DNA of 64,000 bases, taken from assembly GCF_002776575.1 (NCBI RefSeq), contig NZ_CP022548.1, positions 2,991,001 through 3,055,000 of the forward strand, given 5' to 3'. Source of the DNA: Sphingorhabdus sp. YGSMI21. Its GTDB lineage: Bacteria; Pseudomonadota; Alphaproteobacteria; Sphingomonadales; Sphingomonadaceae. The translations under genes and the position numbers were made by a program. A model generated the notes under the pieces. That model had not been told where the DNA came from. It ran no database searches and saw nothing but the letters and a program-made list of their open reading frames with translations. Shown piece by piece: positions 18,300 through 27,504 of this stretch. Position 1 is the first letter of the stretch. Every line of letters begins with the position of its first letter.

Positions 18300-20681
18300 T
18301 CAACGTGTCGAGATGGCTGGAATATCCAGCTTGTCGCGATTGGCCCCGATCAGCGGCAATGTCCTGAAACGCTGCCCGGTGGCGTTGAAAATTGCGTTCG
18401 CCAGGGCAGGTGCTGCAGGTGGCGTCGGCGGTTCCCCGACCCCTGCGGGCCGGCTGTTGGAGGCAATGATCTCGACTTCGAAAATTTTCGGGGCCTCGCC
18501 CATTCGCATGACTCGCCAGCTGGGAAAATTATCCTGCACAACGGCGCCATTTTTCGCGGTTATCTCTCCGTAAAGCGCATTTGACAGGCCAAAAATCGTT
18601 CCGCCTTCCATTTGCGCCCTTGTGTGGCGCGGGTTGACCACCGTCCCGGCATCTGCCGCAAGCCATATACCGGGAATGGTCAGAGTTCCGTCCGAAGCAA
18701 CTTTCACTTCGATCACGGTGGCGACATAGGTCAGAAATGACCGGTGAGCCGCGATTCCAAGGCCATGGCCTTCGGGAAGCTTTCTTCCCCAGTCGGCCAT
18801 TTTTGCGGCCAGCTTTGTAACTTCGGCCAGCCGGCCGGTATCGATTGGATAGTCTTCCGTCGAGCCGCCATAATTCCTGTAGCTAGCCTGTTCCGCATTG
18901 GGGTTGACCAGTCTCGGTTCCCCGATCAGTTCCAGCAGATAGTCCTTTTGGTCACGCCCGGCTGCGTGCGCTATTTCCGCTGCAAAGCTCTGGACGGCAA
19001 AGGCGTGGTAGATATTGGCAACCGACCGCAACCAGCCAATTCGCAGATGACCCTTGGCAGTGCCGGATTCGACCTGCAAATTGGGGATCGCGAACGGTAC
19101 ATCGGTGGCGCCCATACCCATTTCACCATCCGAAGGCACATCCGTCGCGGAGTCGAATGTGGAACTGATTGGCGGAAAGACAGAACGGTGGCGATAGGCG
19201 GTACATTTGCCTGCACCGTCCAGTCCCGCTTCAAGCCTTTGCGCGCTGGTGGAGTGATAGAAACCATGCCGGACTTCGTCTTCTCTGGTCCATGTCACCT
19301 TGACCGGCTTGCCCACCTCCCGTGCGACAAGAGCGGCTTCGACCACAAAATCCGGTTTGGACTTTCGTCCGAAAGCGCCACCCAGCCAGGTGGCGTGCAC
19401 CGTGATATTTTCCTTATCGATGTCCAGCACGTCAGCCAGGGTCTGCCGTGTTGCTTGCGGGTCCTGGACACAGGCCCAGCATTCCAGCTTGTCACCGGTC
19501 CAGCGCGCCGTGGCCGCAGGCGGTTCCATCGGCGATTGCGAAAGATGCGGGGTGTAATATTCTGCGGAGATGGTTTTATCGGCTGCAGCCAGAGCTTTGC
19601 CGGCATTTCCCCGGCTACGGCGGACGGTTCCGGGTTGCCGGGCCTTGATTTCCATCGCCTTGCGAAAATCATCGGAGTCATAGCCGGCACTCGGTCCGTC
19701 CAGCCATTCGACCTCCAATGCGTTGCGCCCCTGAATCGCGGCCCAGGTGTCGGTCCCGACGACCGCTATACCGCCCAGCGGTTGAAACATCGCGGGCGGC
19801 TTCGCGTCCGGTAGTTTTACGCTTTGCAATACGCCCGGAATGGCCAGGGTCTTGCTATCGTTGAAGGATCCGGTCCGACCAAAGACCTGGGGTGGCCGCG
19901 CGATGACAGCATAAACCATGTTCGGCACATGGACATCAATGCCGAATGTTCCTTCCCCTCTGGTGATCAGCGGAACTGTCAGTGAAGGAATTTCCTTGTT
20001 TATATAGCGCCAGTCCTTCGGATCCTTCATAACAATATCGGCTTCTGACGGTACCTGCAGTCTGGCGGCAATATTGGCCAGATTGCCGTAAGACAGGGTC
20101 TCGCCATTCTCGCTGTTCGAGACTTTGCCTGTGGCAGCGCTGCACTGCGACGGATCCAGTTTCCAATAGAGAGCCGCTGCCGAGACGAGCATCTGTTTCA
20201 TCGCCGCGCCAGCGAGGCGCAGCCTGTGAAAATTATAGCGTACCGAACGCGATCCGTCTGTATTCTGGTCGCCATAGCGCTCGTGCCCTTCGGCCTGGAC
20301 AATTTCGACATTCTCCCAGTCTGCGTCCAGTTCGTCGGCAATAATTTGCGCCATTGAAGTCCAGACCTGTTGACCCATTTCCGATCGGTGGCAGGTGATC
20401 TTGACCGTTCCGTCCTTTTCGATTGCAATCCACAAAGCGGGTGTCGCATCTCCGCCTTCCACGTCGGTAAGCGGGCTGGGCCCTGCTTGGGGAATCTTCA
20501 TATTTGCGGCGTCAACATCGGGTTCCGTATTGGAACAGCCCGCCAGCGTGACCGCAACAACGAAGAGACCGGTTCCCGCTACGAACCCGCGGCGAGTGAG
20601 GTTGATTATAGAAGGGGACGGTTCAGCTGCTGCCGGATTTTTCTCCTGAGAGGGAATGATTCCAATATCTTCCAAGAACAT
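18300..20681 (-). CDS. Molybdopterin-binding large subunit of an aldehyde/isoquinoline-type oxidoreductase (IorB-like)
   Basis: A 793-residue molybdenum hydroxylase large subunit of the isoquinoline 1-oxidoreductase/membrane-bound aldehyde dehydrogenase branch. An N-terminal twin-arginine signal (NLTRRGFVAGTG) is followed by a hydrophobic stretch and the lipobox-like LAGC, so export of the folded enzyme by Tat and possibly lipid anchoring are likely. Conserved pterin and active-site segments include HRSEMGQQVWTSMAQI, AWLGGAFGRKS-like TWLGGAFGRKS, and PAGVGEPPTPP with the catalytic Glu. No FAD subunit is nearby, as expected for this branch, where electrons go to a cytochrome. The substrate is not readable. 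Confidence 0.88.
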   Translation of the reverse strand: MFLEDIGIIPSQEKNPAAAEPSPSIINLTRRGFVAGTGLFVVAVTLAGCSNTEPDVDAANMKIPQAGPSPLTDVEGGDATPALWIAIEKDGTVKITCHRSEMGQQVWTSMAQIIADELDADWENVEIVQAEGHERYGDQNTDGSRSVRYNFHRLRLAGAAMKQMLVSAAALYWKLDPSQCSAATGKVSNSENGETLSYGNLANIAARLQVPSEADIVMKDPKDWRYINKEIPSLTVPLITRGEGTFGIDVHVPNMVYAVIARPPQVFGRTGSFNDSKTLAIPGVLQSVKLPDAKPPAMFQPLGGIAVVGTDTWAAIQGRNALEVEWLDGPSAGYDSDDFRKAMEIKARQPGTVRRSRGNAGKALAAADKTISAEYYTPHLSQSPMEPPAATARWTGDKLECWACVQDPQATRQTLADVLDIDKENITVHATWLGGAFGRKSKPDFVVEAALVAREVGKPVKVTWTREDEVRHGFYHSTSAQRLEAGLDGAGKCTAYRHRSVFPPISSTFDSATDVPSDGEMGMGATDVPFAIPNLQVESGTAKGHLRIGWLRSVANIYHAFAVQSFAAEIAHAAGRDQKDYLLELIGEPRLVNPNAEQASYRNYGGSTEDYPIDTGRLAEVTKLAAKMADWGRKLPEGHGLGIAAHRSFLTYVATVIEVKVASDGTLTIPGIWLAADAGTVVNPRHTRAQMEGGTIFGLSNALYGEITAKNGAVVQDNFPSWRVMRMGEAPKIFEVEIIASNSRPAGVGEPPTPPAAPALANAIFNATGQRFRTLPLIGANRDKLDIPAISTR

Positions 20682-20924
20682 TTCAAACCTCTTTGACTGG
20701 GCGATAAAAGCTGGGATTGTCGGGCCGATCGACCCCAGGCAACAATCTAGCACAACTTGTTTCGAAAGAAAGTTGAATTATTACCAAATTCCAATAATGT
20801 CATATTTCAGGACCGGTTCACTTTGACAGGCTCCGATTACCGGCTATGGAAAAAAGGCAATGGAAAGTTCCGTAATGCTATCCCGATCGCTCTCTTCCCA
20901 GTCAGCACTGGTTGTATATCAACC

Positions 20925-22508
20925 ATGGATCGCGGTTCCGTTTTGACGCTGGAAGCGAAAGCAAGGGAAGCTTTGAAGCACGGTGACATACCGGCTGCTG
21001 CGGCTGTCGCCAGATCCATGATATCGGCTGATGAAGCCCAGCCTGCAGGCTATTTCCTTCTCGGGATTGCCGCCGCCGAAGCCGGCCAGATCGCCAAGGC
21101 TGTACCGCTGCTCGAAGCCGCGGTGGAACGGGGACCGGAAGCGGAACATCTGGCACAACTGGCGAAGCTGCTCATCCTGCTGCGGCGTGATGGCGAAGCC
21201 GCTGAGGCCGCGCAACGGGCAATGGCGCTGGCACCCCGTGATGCGCGGACTTTCGATACGATCGGTTGTATATTTACCCGTCTGGGCGATCATGAGGGGG
21301 CGGTCCCGCCTTTCCAATCCGCGGTTGCCACCGAACCGGATAATATCGACTATCGCTATAATCTCGCGGCCGCTGCCGGCTTTACCGGCCGGGTCGGGGA
21401 AGCCTTGGCCCATTATGAGGCCATAATATCCGCCGACCCCGGCAATGCGCGAGCCCATTACGCGCTGGCGATTGCTTCCCGCCAAACGCTAGAGTCGAAC
21501 CATGTGCCACGGCTGAAAGCGGCACTGAGCGGGGCAGTGAAGCCTGGTGACGCGCTGCGCATCCGCTATGCGCTGGCGAAGGAACTGGAAGATATCGGTG
21601 ATGGAGAATCCTTCCTTCATCTTTCCACTGCCAATGATGAGCACAAGCGTTCGCTCCGATATGATTTCGCGCAGGACCAGGCTATATTCGATGCGATCGA
21701 GAATCTTTTCTCGGAGCAATTACATAGTCTCCGCCCCGCGCCAGGATGTTCCGTGGAGGCGCCGATATTTGTGGTCGGCATGCCCCGCACGGGAACAACT
21801 CTGGTTGATCGCATTCTTTCGTCACATCCCGATGTCGGGTCGGCGGGGGAGCTGCAGGCCATGCCGCTTGCGGTCAAGCGACTGGCGGCGACATCGTCCC
21901 GTAATGTCATCGACCGGGAAACGATCACGGCGAGCGGCGATATCGATCCGGTGAAGATCGGTGATGCCTATCTCGCCCAGGCTGGCCATCACAGACATGA
22001 GGGCGCGGCGCGCTTTACTGACAAATTGCCCGCCAATTTTCTCTATATCGGTCATATTGCGCGCGCTTTGCCTCATGCAAAAATTGTCTGCCTGCGCCGC
22101 AATCCGATGGATACGGTCTGGAGCAATTACAAGAATCTGTTCGCCAGCCAGTCCGCTTATTATGCCTATTCCTATGACCTGCTCGACACCGCGCGCTATT
22201 ATGCACGCTTCGACCGGCTGATGGCGATGTGGGATAAATTATTCCCCGGGCTGGTGCTGCAGCTATCCTACGAACAGCTGGTCACGGACCAGGAAGGCCA
22301 GACCAGGCTGTTGCTGGAGCATTGCGGTCTGAACTGGCACGACGCCTGCCTGACTTTCCACGAAAACAGCGCAGCTGTAGCAACGCCAAGCGCCGCTCAG
22401 GTTCGCCGTCCAATCAATGCGGACGCGGTGGGCAAATGGCGTACGCACGAAGCCGCGCTGCAGCCCGCACGGGCATTTTTCGAAGAGCATGGCATTCGCG
22501 TCGAATAG
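20925..22508 (+). CDS. TPR-containing sulfotransferase
   Basis: A 527-residue protein with TPR-like repeats over about residues 1-230 (AAAEAGQIAKAVPLLEAAVER, AQRAMALAPRD, NLAAAAGFTGRVGEALAHYE) and a PAPS-dependent sulfotransferase domain in the C-terminal half. The 5'-phosphosulfate loop is VGMPRTGTTLVDRILSSHP, FTDKLPANF follows, and the 3'-phosphate-binding segment is CLRRNPMDTVWSNYKNLF. The start is uncertain: ATG at 20925 has a weak ribosome site, and in-frame TTG at 20757 would add 56 residues of unlike composition. It is divergent from the Mo hydroxylase. The acceptor is unknown. Confidence 0.83.
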   Translation: MDRGSVLTLEAKAREALKHGDIPAAAAVARSMISADEAQPAGYFLLGIAAAEAGQIAKAVPLLEAAVERGPEAEHLAQLAKLLILLRRDGEAAEAAQRAMALAPRDARTFDTIGCIFTRLGDHEGAVPPFQSAVATEPDNIDYRYNLAAAAGFTGRVGEALAHYEAIISADPGNARAHYALAIASRQTLESNHVPRLKAALSGAVKPGDALRIRYALAKELEDIGDGESFLHLSTANDEHKRSLRYDFAQDQAIFDAIENLFSEQLHSLRPAPGCSVEAPIFVVGMPRTGTTLVDRILSSHPDVGSAGELQAMPLAVKRLAATSSRNVIDRETITASGDIDPVKIGDAYLAQAGHHRHEGAARFTDKLPANFLYIGHIARALPHAKIVCLRRNPMDTVWSNYKNLFASQSAYYAYSYDLLDTARYYARFDRLMAMWDKLFPGLVLQLSYEQLVTDQEGQTRLLLEHCGLNWHDACLTFHENSAAVATPSAAQVRRPINADAVGKWRTHEAALQPARAFFEEHGIRVE

Positions 22509-22557
22509 AGCGGCGCGGCGCTGATCGGATTACTGCAAAAGGTGCGCCAATAGGGAA

Positions 22558-22591
22558 GGGGCACCTGCCGTTTCCGGCAGGTGCCCCGTTT
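22558..22591. terminator. Bidirectional terminator between sulfotransferase and TonB receptor 3
   Basis: A 13-bp perfect stem GGGGCACCTGCCG / CGGCAGGTGCCCC with a TTTC loop and a short T-run on the plus side. It lies between the two convergent genes and could serve both. Confidence 0.85.
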
Positions 22592-22613
22592 TAGTCAAAC
22601 TTGATGCAGGCTG

Positions 22614-25028
22614 TCAGAACTTGAACCGTCCTTCGAGGCCGACGGTCCGAGGGTTGATCACGGCCTGCCGGTAGTAGCGCACGGTGACACCGTCATTGAC
22701 GCCAATGCGCGAACGGTCATTGGCAACCGACACCACAGCATATTTGTCGAAGACATTGTCGACAAACAAGCCGATCGTGAACTTGTCGGTGTCATATGAG
22801 ATAGAAGCGCGGTTCAGGATATAGCTCGGGATCTTGTCACCATAGGCCCGATCCCAACCGATACGGGACACAACATTCCCGCGATAGGTTGCCGTCCAGT
22901 TTGCGATCAAATCTCCATCCATCACCGGTGTTACGTAGGTCACACCGAGACTTCCGGAGTTTTTGGCCGAGCCGGGCAGGCGATCGCCTGCCAGCGCGTC
23001 CAGCTGAACGAACCGGTTGGAATAGTCCCCTGGCGTCTCGCGAATGGTGATGATGCCGGGTACATCCTCGGTCAATTTGGCATCGGTGTAGGAATATGTG
23101 CCCTGGATCGTCAGTTCCGGAACAGGTTTGAAGCGGAACGAGGTCTCGAAACCCTTCGACTCCGCCGAACCACCATTCACCGTAATGCCCGTCGCTCCGT
23201 AAAGTGTGGCGGAATCAACCTGAATTCCCTGCCATTTGACCTGGAAGATGTTGAAATTGAAAGACAGCTTGTTGTCAAACAATTGCGCCCGCATGCCCAG
23301 CTCGAGATTCTTGGTCGTATCAGGTCCATATTGCAATTCTTCCGGCAGAGCGCAGATGATTTGCTGACCGGGCACGATATTATCGGGGCACGGCGCGACC
23401 CGGTTCGGACCGCCAATGCGATAGCCCTTGCTATAGGTGAAATAGGCCATCAATTCCGGTGCAAAATTATAGGAAGTGTTGAATTTCCATACCCAGCCGT
23501 CTTCTCCTGCATCCCCGCCGTTCACTGGCAGATCATAAGGACTGAGCGGATCGCCGAGCACCGGTAGCGCTGCTGCGCCGGCAATTGTGGAGCTATATTT
23601 GAAATATCGCGCGCCGGCAGTAACCTGCCATTCAGGCGTGACCTTGAAGGAGGCCTCACCAAAGACCGCCTTTTCGGTTACTTTCGACGTGATATAGCTG
23701 ACATATTCGAGCGCTTCCGGATTCGTGGCCACATCTACCCACGGGTGGTTCGGTATACGCTCGGCATAATCGCTCTGATATTCATTCTCGTTGTAAAAGC
23801 CGCCGAGTACCCAGCTAAACGGGCCGCCATGCCTTGAAACGAGGCGGATTTCCGCATTCTTCTGCTTACGGGAAGTGTCGGACTCGGTATATCCGGCGAA
23901 AGCGGGGAACAGCTCGTAATCATAATCCAGATCGAGCAGCAGGTCGGTCACGTCGCTCTGGCCGTGGTAATTGACCTTGGTATAGGCGCCCGTGGCAACG
24001 ATATCGAAAATATCCGCGACATTGGCGTTGATTTCAGCGCTGAAAAGATGGGCGTCGCGTTCGACCGGTTCGGTGAAGCGGCTCGCATTCTCGTAACGAC
24101 CGGTGCCGAGCACGCCGGCACTGTTCGACTGCCCGCCACCAGTCTTGGTCTTTTGATAGGCGTAAGTCAGGATCAGTTTCAGGTCTTCGGTGGTTTGCAG
24201 CAGCAACTGGTTTCGGGTGGTGAACGTCCGTTCGTAGTTGAGATCCTTCTCCCTGGTGAGATTTTCGGCATAGCCATCGGCGGATATGCTGTCTGGACCA
24301 TCCGGCTGCGGCAGGGATACGCCGGGTACCTGGACCAGAGTCGTATAATCTATGAAGCCAGGATCGAAGTAATAACCTGTGGCAGAACGAAAGGCGACAT
24401 GATCCTCCAGGATCGGTATGTTGATCATGCCGTCAACCTGTACGCCAAAGGAGTCACTATGGGACTTGGCATATGCACGGCCGTGCACCGCTCCTTCGAT
24501 ACTGTTCACATTGGGGCGGTTGGGTATGTAGCGGATTGCACCAGCCAAAGTACCAAGGCCGTAGAGCGTGCCCTGCGGTCCGAGAAGCGTTTCGACACGT
24601 TCGATGTCGATAAGCTTGAAATCATAATATAGAGGAACCTCACCCAGATAGATGCCGAGCGAGTCATCATAGTTAGTGCCGCTATCGTCCACACCCGATG
24701 CATTCAGCCCGCGCAGAACGATTGAACCCGTTGTCCCCGGCCCGGTGTCGGAAATTGTCAGGCCAGGTGTGAAATCGGCGAGATCACGCACGTCGTCAAT
24801 CCGGTTGCGTTCAAGATCTTCGTCACTGACAACCGAAATGTTGACGGGTGTCTCCATCAATGTTGTCGCCCGGCGCGTAGCGGTGACGACGATCATATTG
24901 TCGCTTCCAGCCCCTTCGGCAGAAATGTCTTCCGACATTTCCTGGGCGAAAACAGGCGTAGCGGCCACGGTGCTGGTCAACATTGTCGCGGAAAGCAGGC
25001 CTAGCTTAAGTCTTGCGTCCTTTATCAT
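22614..25028 (-). CDS. TonB-dependent receptor
   Basis: An 804-residue outer-membrane receptor with a signal peptide ending TPVFAQ, the TonB-box-like NMIVVTATRR near residue 44, plug motifs (TPVNISVVSDEDL, IVLRGLNASG, VETLLGPQGTLYGLGTLAGAIRYI) and a barrel ending GRFKF. The LYGLGTLAG variant in place of the usual LFGRNATAG is shared by a sphingomonad receptor subgroup. It starts 166 bp behind the membrane hydroxylase gene in the same direction and could be read from that gene's operator-bearing promoter. This is the basis for placing it in the proposed guanidine regulon. GGGAG precedes the ATG. Confidence 0.93.
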   Translation of the reverse strand: MIKDARLKLGLLSATMLTSTVAATPVFAQEMSEDISAEGAGSDNMIVVTATRRATTLMETPVNISVVSDEDLERNRIDDVRDLADFTPGLTISDTGPGTTGSIVLRGLNASGVDDSGTNYDDSLGIYLGEVPLYYDFKLIDIERVETLLGPQGTLYGLGTLAGAIRYIPNRPNVNSIEGAVHGRAYAKSHSDSFGVQVDGMINIPILEDHVAFRSATGYYFDPGFIDYTTLVQVPGVSLPQPDGPDSISADGYAENLTREKDLNYERTFTTRNQLLLQTTEDLKLILTYAYQKTKTGGGQSNSAGVLGTGRYENASRFTEPVERDAHLFSAEINANVADIFDIVATGAYTKVNYHGQSDVTDLLLDLDYDYELFPAFAGYTESDTSRKQKNAEIRLVSRHGGPFSWVLGGFYNENEYQSDYAERIPNHPWVDVATNPEALEYVSYITSKVTEKAVFGEASFKVTPEWQVTAGARYFKYSSTIAGAAALPVLGDPLSPYDLPVNGGDAGEDGWVWKFNTSYNFAPELMAYFTYSKGYRIGGPNRVAPCPDNIVPGQQIICALPEELQYGPDTTKNLELGMRAQLFDNKLSFNFNIFQVKWQGIQVDSATLYGATGITVNGGSAESKGFETSFRFKPVPELTIQGTYSYTDAKLTEDVPGIITIRETPGDYSNRFVQLDALAGDRLPGSAKNSGSLGVTYVTPVMDGDLIANWTATYRGNVVSRIGWDRAYGDKIPSYILNRASISYDTDKFTIGLFVDNVFDKYAVVSVANDRSRIGVNDGVTVRYYRQAVINPRTVGLEGRFKF

Positions 25029-25194
25029 TATTATACTCCCTCATTTTACTGCCCCGGGGGGCCAGACATATGTCGTTCATCCTGCGACCTTGTCTTGAGG
25101 ATCTGGTCTTTTGCCCGCTTCCCGTTATTCGGTTTTGCAGCGGACGCTTCGAAAATCGGGGCTGCTATTTTTCCCGATTTTTGCGATCCCGAAC

Positions 25195-26208
25195 TTATTT
25201 CTCGATATATTCTCCTCCTTGAATGTCGGCCGACGATGGTTCGTCGTGCCGGGCCTTGAACTTGTTGATCAGGGGTTGAAACGGGAAGACAAACTGCTCG
25301 TAAATCGACAGCCGTCTGCGGTCATCCTGTCCTACCTCTTCGGATTCCCCGTCCCGAAACGTGCCGAAAATCCGGTCGAGCAGGATCAGGGAATTGCCGT
25401 AATTGCACCGCGTGTCTTCATAGCTCAGCGCCGTGTGATGCAGGCTGTGATGGCGGATGGTCGTGAACACATAGGAATAGAATAGGGGAGGGTTTGAACG
25501 CACATTGGCATGGGCGAAGGTGGACACCACGGTGAGCACGTTGAAGCCGCAGAACAGCGCCGCCGTGTCGAGATCGAAGATCGCAATGACGCTGAGGCTG
25601 ATCAGGAACAGTTCGATCGGATTGCCCACAGACCCTTTTAGTGCGTTGAGCTGGGTAATATGGTGATGTGGCGCGTGGGTCAGCCAGGCCGGATACCAGT
25701 CGTGCATCAGTCTGTGCATCCAGTATTGGCCGAACTCGTAGAGGAATATTACCAGGGCGACCTGCAGCAGAAAGGGCATCTGCATGGCCCATTCCGTGCT
25801 GATGCCAATCGACTCCTTGAACGTGGCCAGCGGTTTGTCGGCCAGCGTCTCGGTTGCCCAGCCGATTGCCGTATATTGGAGGGCCAGATAGAAAATATCG
25901 GTGGCAAATTCCTTGCGCGTCAGACGCCAGCCCTCGTGCCGCTCGAGCAACTGTTCCAGACCCAGAACAAAAAAGCTGATGGCAAGCCCGGCAACCACAA
26001 TGGACCAGGGGCTGTCGGTCACGGATGCTGGCGCAAGCATCCAGAAAAGGACAACGGCAACGACCGTCGCGGGAGGAATAAGGTTGATCAATGTCCGCTT
26101 GATCGGACTTTCGCCCGAATGGCGTTCGGATAGCGTGCCGGAATAAGAGCCCTCGGCGCTGGCTTCCCGCTTTTCTGATAGTGTGTTGCGATCCGACACT
26201 CGACCCAT
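25195..26208 (-). CDS. Membrane di-iron hydroxylase, fatty acid hydroxylase/sterol desaturase superfamily (copy 1)
   Basis: A 337-residue inner-membrane protein with about four helices and the eight-histidine di-iron signature: HRLMH at 165-169, HAPHH at 178-182 and HSLHH at 254-258. Such enzymes insert oxygen into C-H bonds of lipids or alkyl compounds. A hydrophilic N-terminal tail of about 37 residues precedes the first helix. AGGGGG lies 7 bases before the ATG. It is clearly paralogous to the protein at 40112-41104 (shared EFGQYWMHR, GNPIELFLI and DRIFGT/DRLFGT segments). Its promoter carries the same dyad operator as the guanidine genes. Confidence 0.87.
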   Translation of the reverse strand: MGRVSDRNTLSEKREASAEGSYSGTLSERHSGESPIKRTLINLIPPATVVAVVLFWMLAPASVTDSPWSIVVAGLAISFFVLGLEQLLERHEGWRLTRKEFATDIFYLALQYTAIGWATETLADKPLATFKESIGISTEWAMQMPFLLQVALVIFLYEFGQYWMHRLMHDWYPAWLTHAPHHHITQLNALKGSVGNPIELFLISLSVIAIFDLDTAALFCGFNVLTVVSTFAHANVRSNPPLFYSYVFTTIRHHSLHHTALSYEDTRCNYGNSLILLDRIFGTFRDGESEEVGQDDRRRLSIYEQFVFPFQPLINKFKARHDEPSSADIQGGEYIEK

Positions 26209-26295
26209 AGAAAACCCCCTATCAAGCCGGAAATCGGCTTAATGCCTCAGGTTTTCTTCTCCCATCGGACGTCGTTCTCAATCGCGACACCACAT

Positions 26296-26332
26296 ACGAT
26301 ATAGATATTACCTATTGCGTCAAGAGTAATAA
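26296..26332 (-). promoter_or_regulatory. Promoter with NikR-type operator for hydroxylase copy 1
   Basis: The dyad ATATTA-N16-TAATAA at 26305-26332 (plus-strand reading). Reading toward the hydroxylase gene, TTGACG (26323-26318) is the -35 box and TATCGT (26301-26296) the -10 box, 16 bases apart. The -35 lies inside the dyad spacer, so a bound protein would block polymerase. The downstream edge of the dyad is 96 bp before the ATG. The rest of the 26209-26514 gap holds only small imperfect hairpins (GCCTG-TTTT-CAGGC at 26405-26418; a CCCTTCTC…GAGAAAGGG pair near 26450-26475). Confidence 0.72.
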
Positions 26333-26514
26333 CCATGATTTGTTCGCAGGTGCACAATAAACTGATCAAGTAGCTGATATATCGTGTATTTTCTGTGTTT
26401 TTACGCCTGTTTTCAGGCTTGCGTGTCGGTTGTTAACGCGTTCATTTTCCCCTTCTCGCGGAGGTGGAGAAAGGGAAACGAATCATCGCGGGCCATGTCA
26501 GTCGGCCGAAATCC

Positions 26515-27471
26515 TTATTCGGATGCGTTCTCGCCGACGCTCCACCAGGAAATGCTTTCCACGTCATGGGCGCTGGTCCAAATGCCGTTCGGCGTATAGC
26601 GCACAGCACCGCTGCCCGCTGCCGGACCGGCGCGGGTGAGGATTTCTAGCGTCTCGGCGTCGATGGCGACGAAGGTCTGGTCCTCGGTCGTCCGCAGCCA
26701 GACCGTGCCGCCCCCGGTGTCGATGTCCCCGTACAAGAGGCTATCTCCGACTTTCGTGCGACCGGTAACCTCCATGGTTTCGGGATCAACTCGGGCAACC
26801 GTTCCGTCACCCTGCTCCTGTATCCAGACGCCTCCTTCACCGGCAGCGAGAAAGCCTGGTTGCTTGCCGAGTTCGGCTGTACCGGTCACCTTGTTGGTCG
26901 CTGGGTCGATACGCTGGACCAATTTTTCGTCGCTGCTGACCGCCCATAAGGCGTCCAGGCCATATGCGAGAAAAAATGTTTGCGGAGCGACGTCGACGGT
27001 TGCGATCACTTCATTGGTTTCGGGATCTATGCGAGCGACCTTTCCTTCGGAATCGCTCGGCACCCATATCGAACCGGCACCGGCAACCACATTTGTCTCG
27101 CCTTTGGGATTGGCAATACCGGTGGCGATCATTGCTTCCACTTCCGCCGTTTCAAGGTTGATCCGATACAGGTTTGCGTCCTCGCAATTGGCGACCCAGA
27201 GCGAACCGGACAATAAGGCCATCGTGCCGCACGGGCGCGGCATCTCGACCGATGCAAGCATTTTCTCGGTCGACCATTGCTCGACCCGGCCCCGATTGGT
27301 CACCCAAACTGTATCGCCGTCGACGGCCAGAAAGTCGGCAAAATCTGGTACTGCGATAGTCTGTTCCACCAGGTTTTCCGGTTCCAGCGCGGTGGGAGAA
27401 TCAGCCGGTTGCTGTTCGGCGGGAGAGCAAGCCGCTGCGAAAAACAGCATCAGGGCGATTGAACGTTTCAT
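26515..27471 (-). CDS. Lipoprotein beta-propeller (YncE/Vgb-like)
   Basis: A 318-residue lipoprotein with lipobox FFAAACSPAE and repeated propeller blades of the NHL/YVTN type (GSLWVANCED, GSIWVPSDSEGKVARIDPETNEVIATV, DALWAVSSDEKLVQRIDPATNKVTGT, GGVWIQEQGDGTVARVDPETMEVTGRT). It resembles virginiamycin B lyase and YncE-like periplasmic sensors or binding proteins; no catalytic residues of Vgb can be claimed from reading. AGGAGTCTTCAC precedes the ATG. It is the third gene of an operon behind two metallo-beta-lactamase-fold genes (33 bp gap), all under the shared operator at 29719-29746. Confidence 0.82.
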   Translation of the reverse strand: MKRSIALMLFFAAACSPAEQQPADSPTALEPENLVEQTIAVPDFADFLAVDGDTVWVTNRGRVEQWSTEKMLASVEMPRPCGTMALLSGSLWVANCEDANLYRINLETAEVEAMIATGIANPKGETNVVAGAGSIWVPSDSEGKVARIDPETNEVIATVDVAPQTFFLAYGLDALWAVSSDEKLVQRIDPATNKVTGTAELGKQPGFLAAGEGGVWIQEQGDGTVARVDPETMEVTGRTKVGDSLLYGDIDTGGGTVWLRTTEDQTFVAIDAETLEILTRAGPAAGSGAVRYTPNGIWTSAHDVESISWWSVGENASE

Positions 27472-27504
27472 GTGAAGACTCCTGCGAAGCGCCGATATGG
27501 CTGG

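Noticed and set aside
20778..20798. A TTATTA…TAAT dyad upstream of the sulfotransferase gene that resembles the regulon operator
   Set aside because: The spacer is 11 bases instead of 16 and the right half-site is incomplete.
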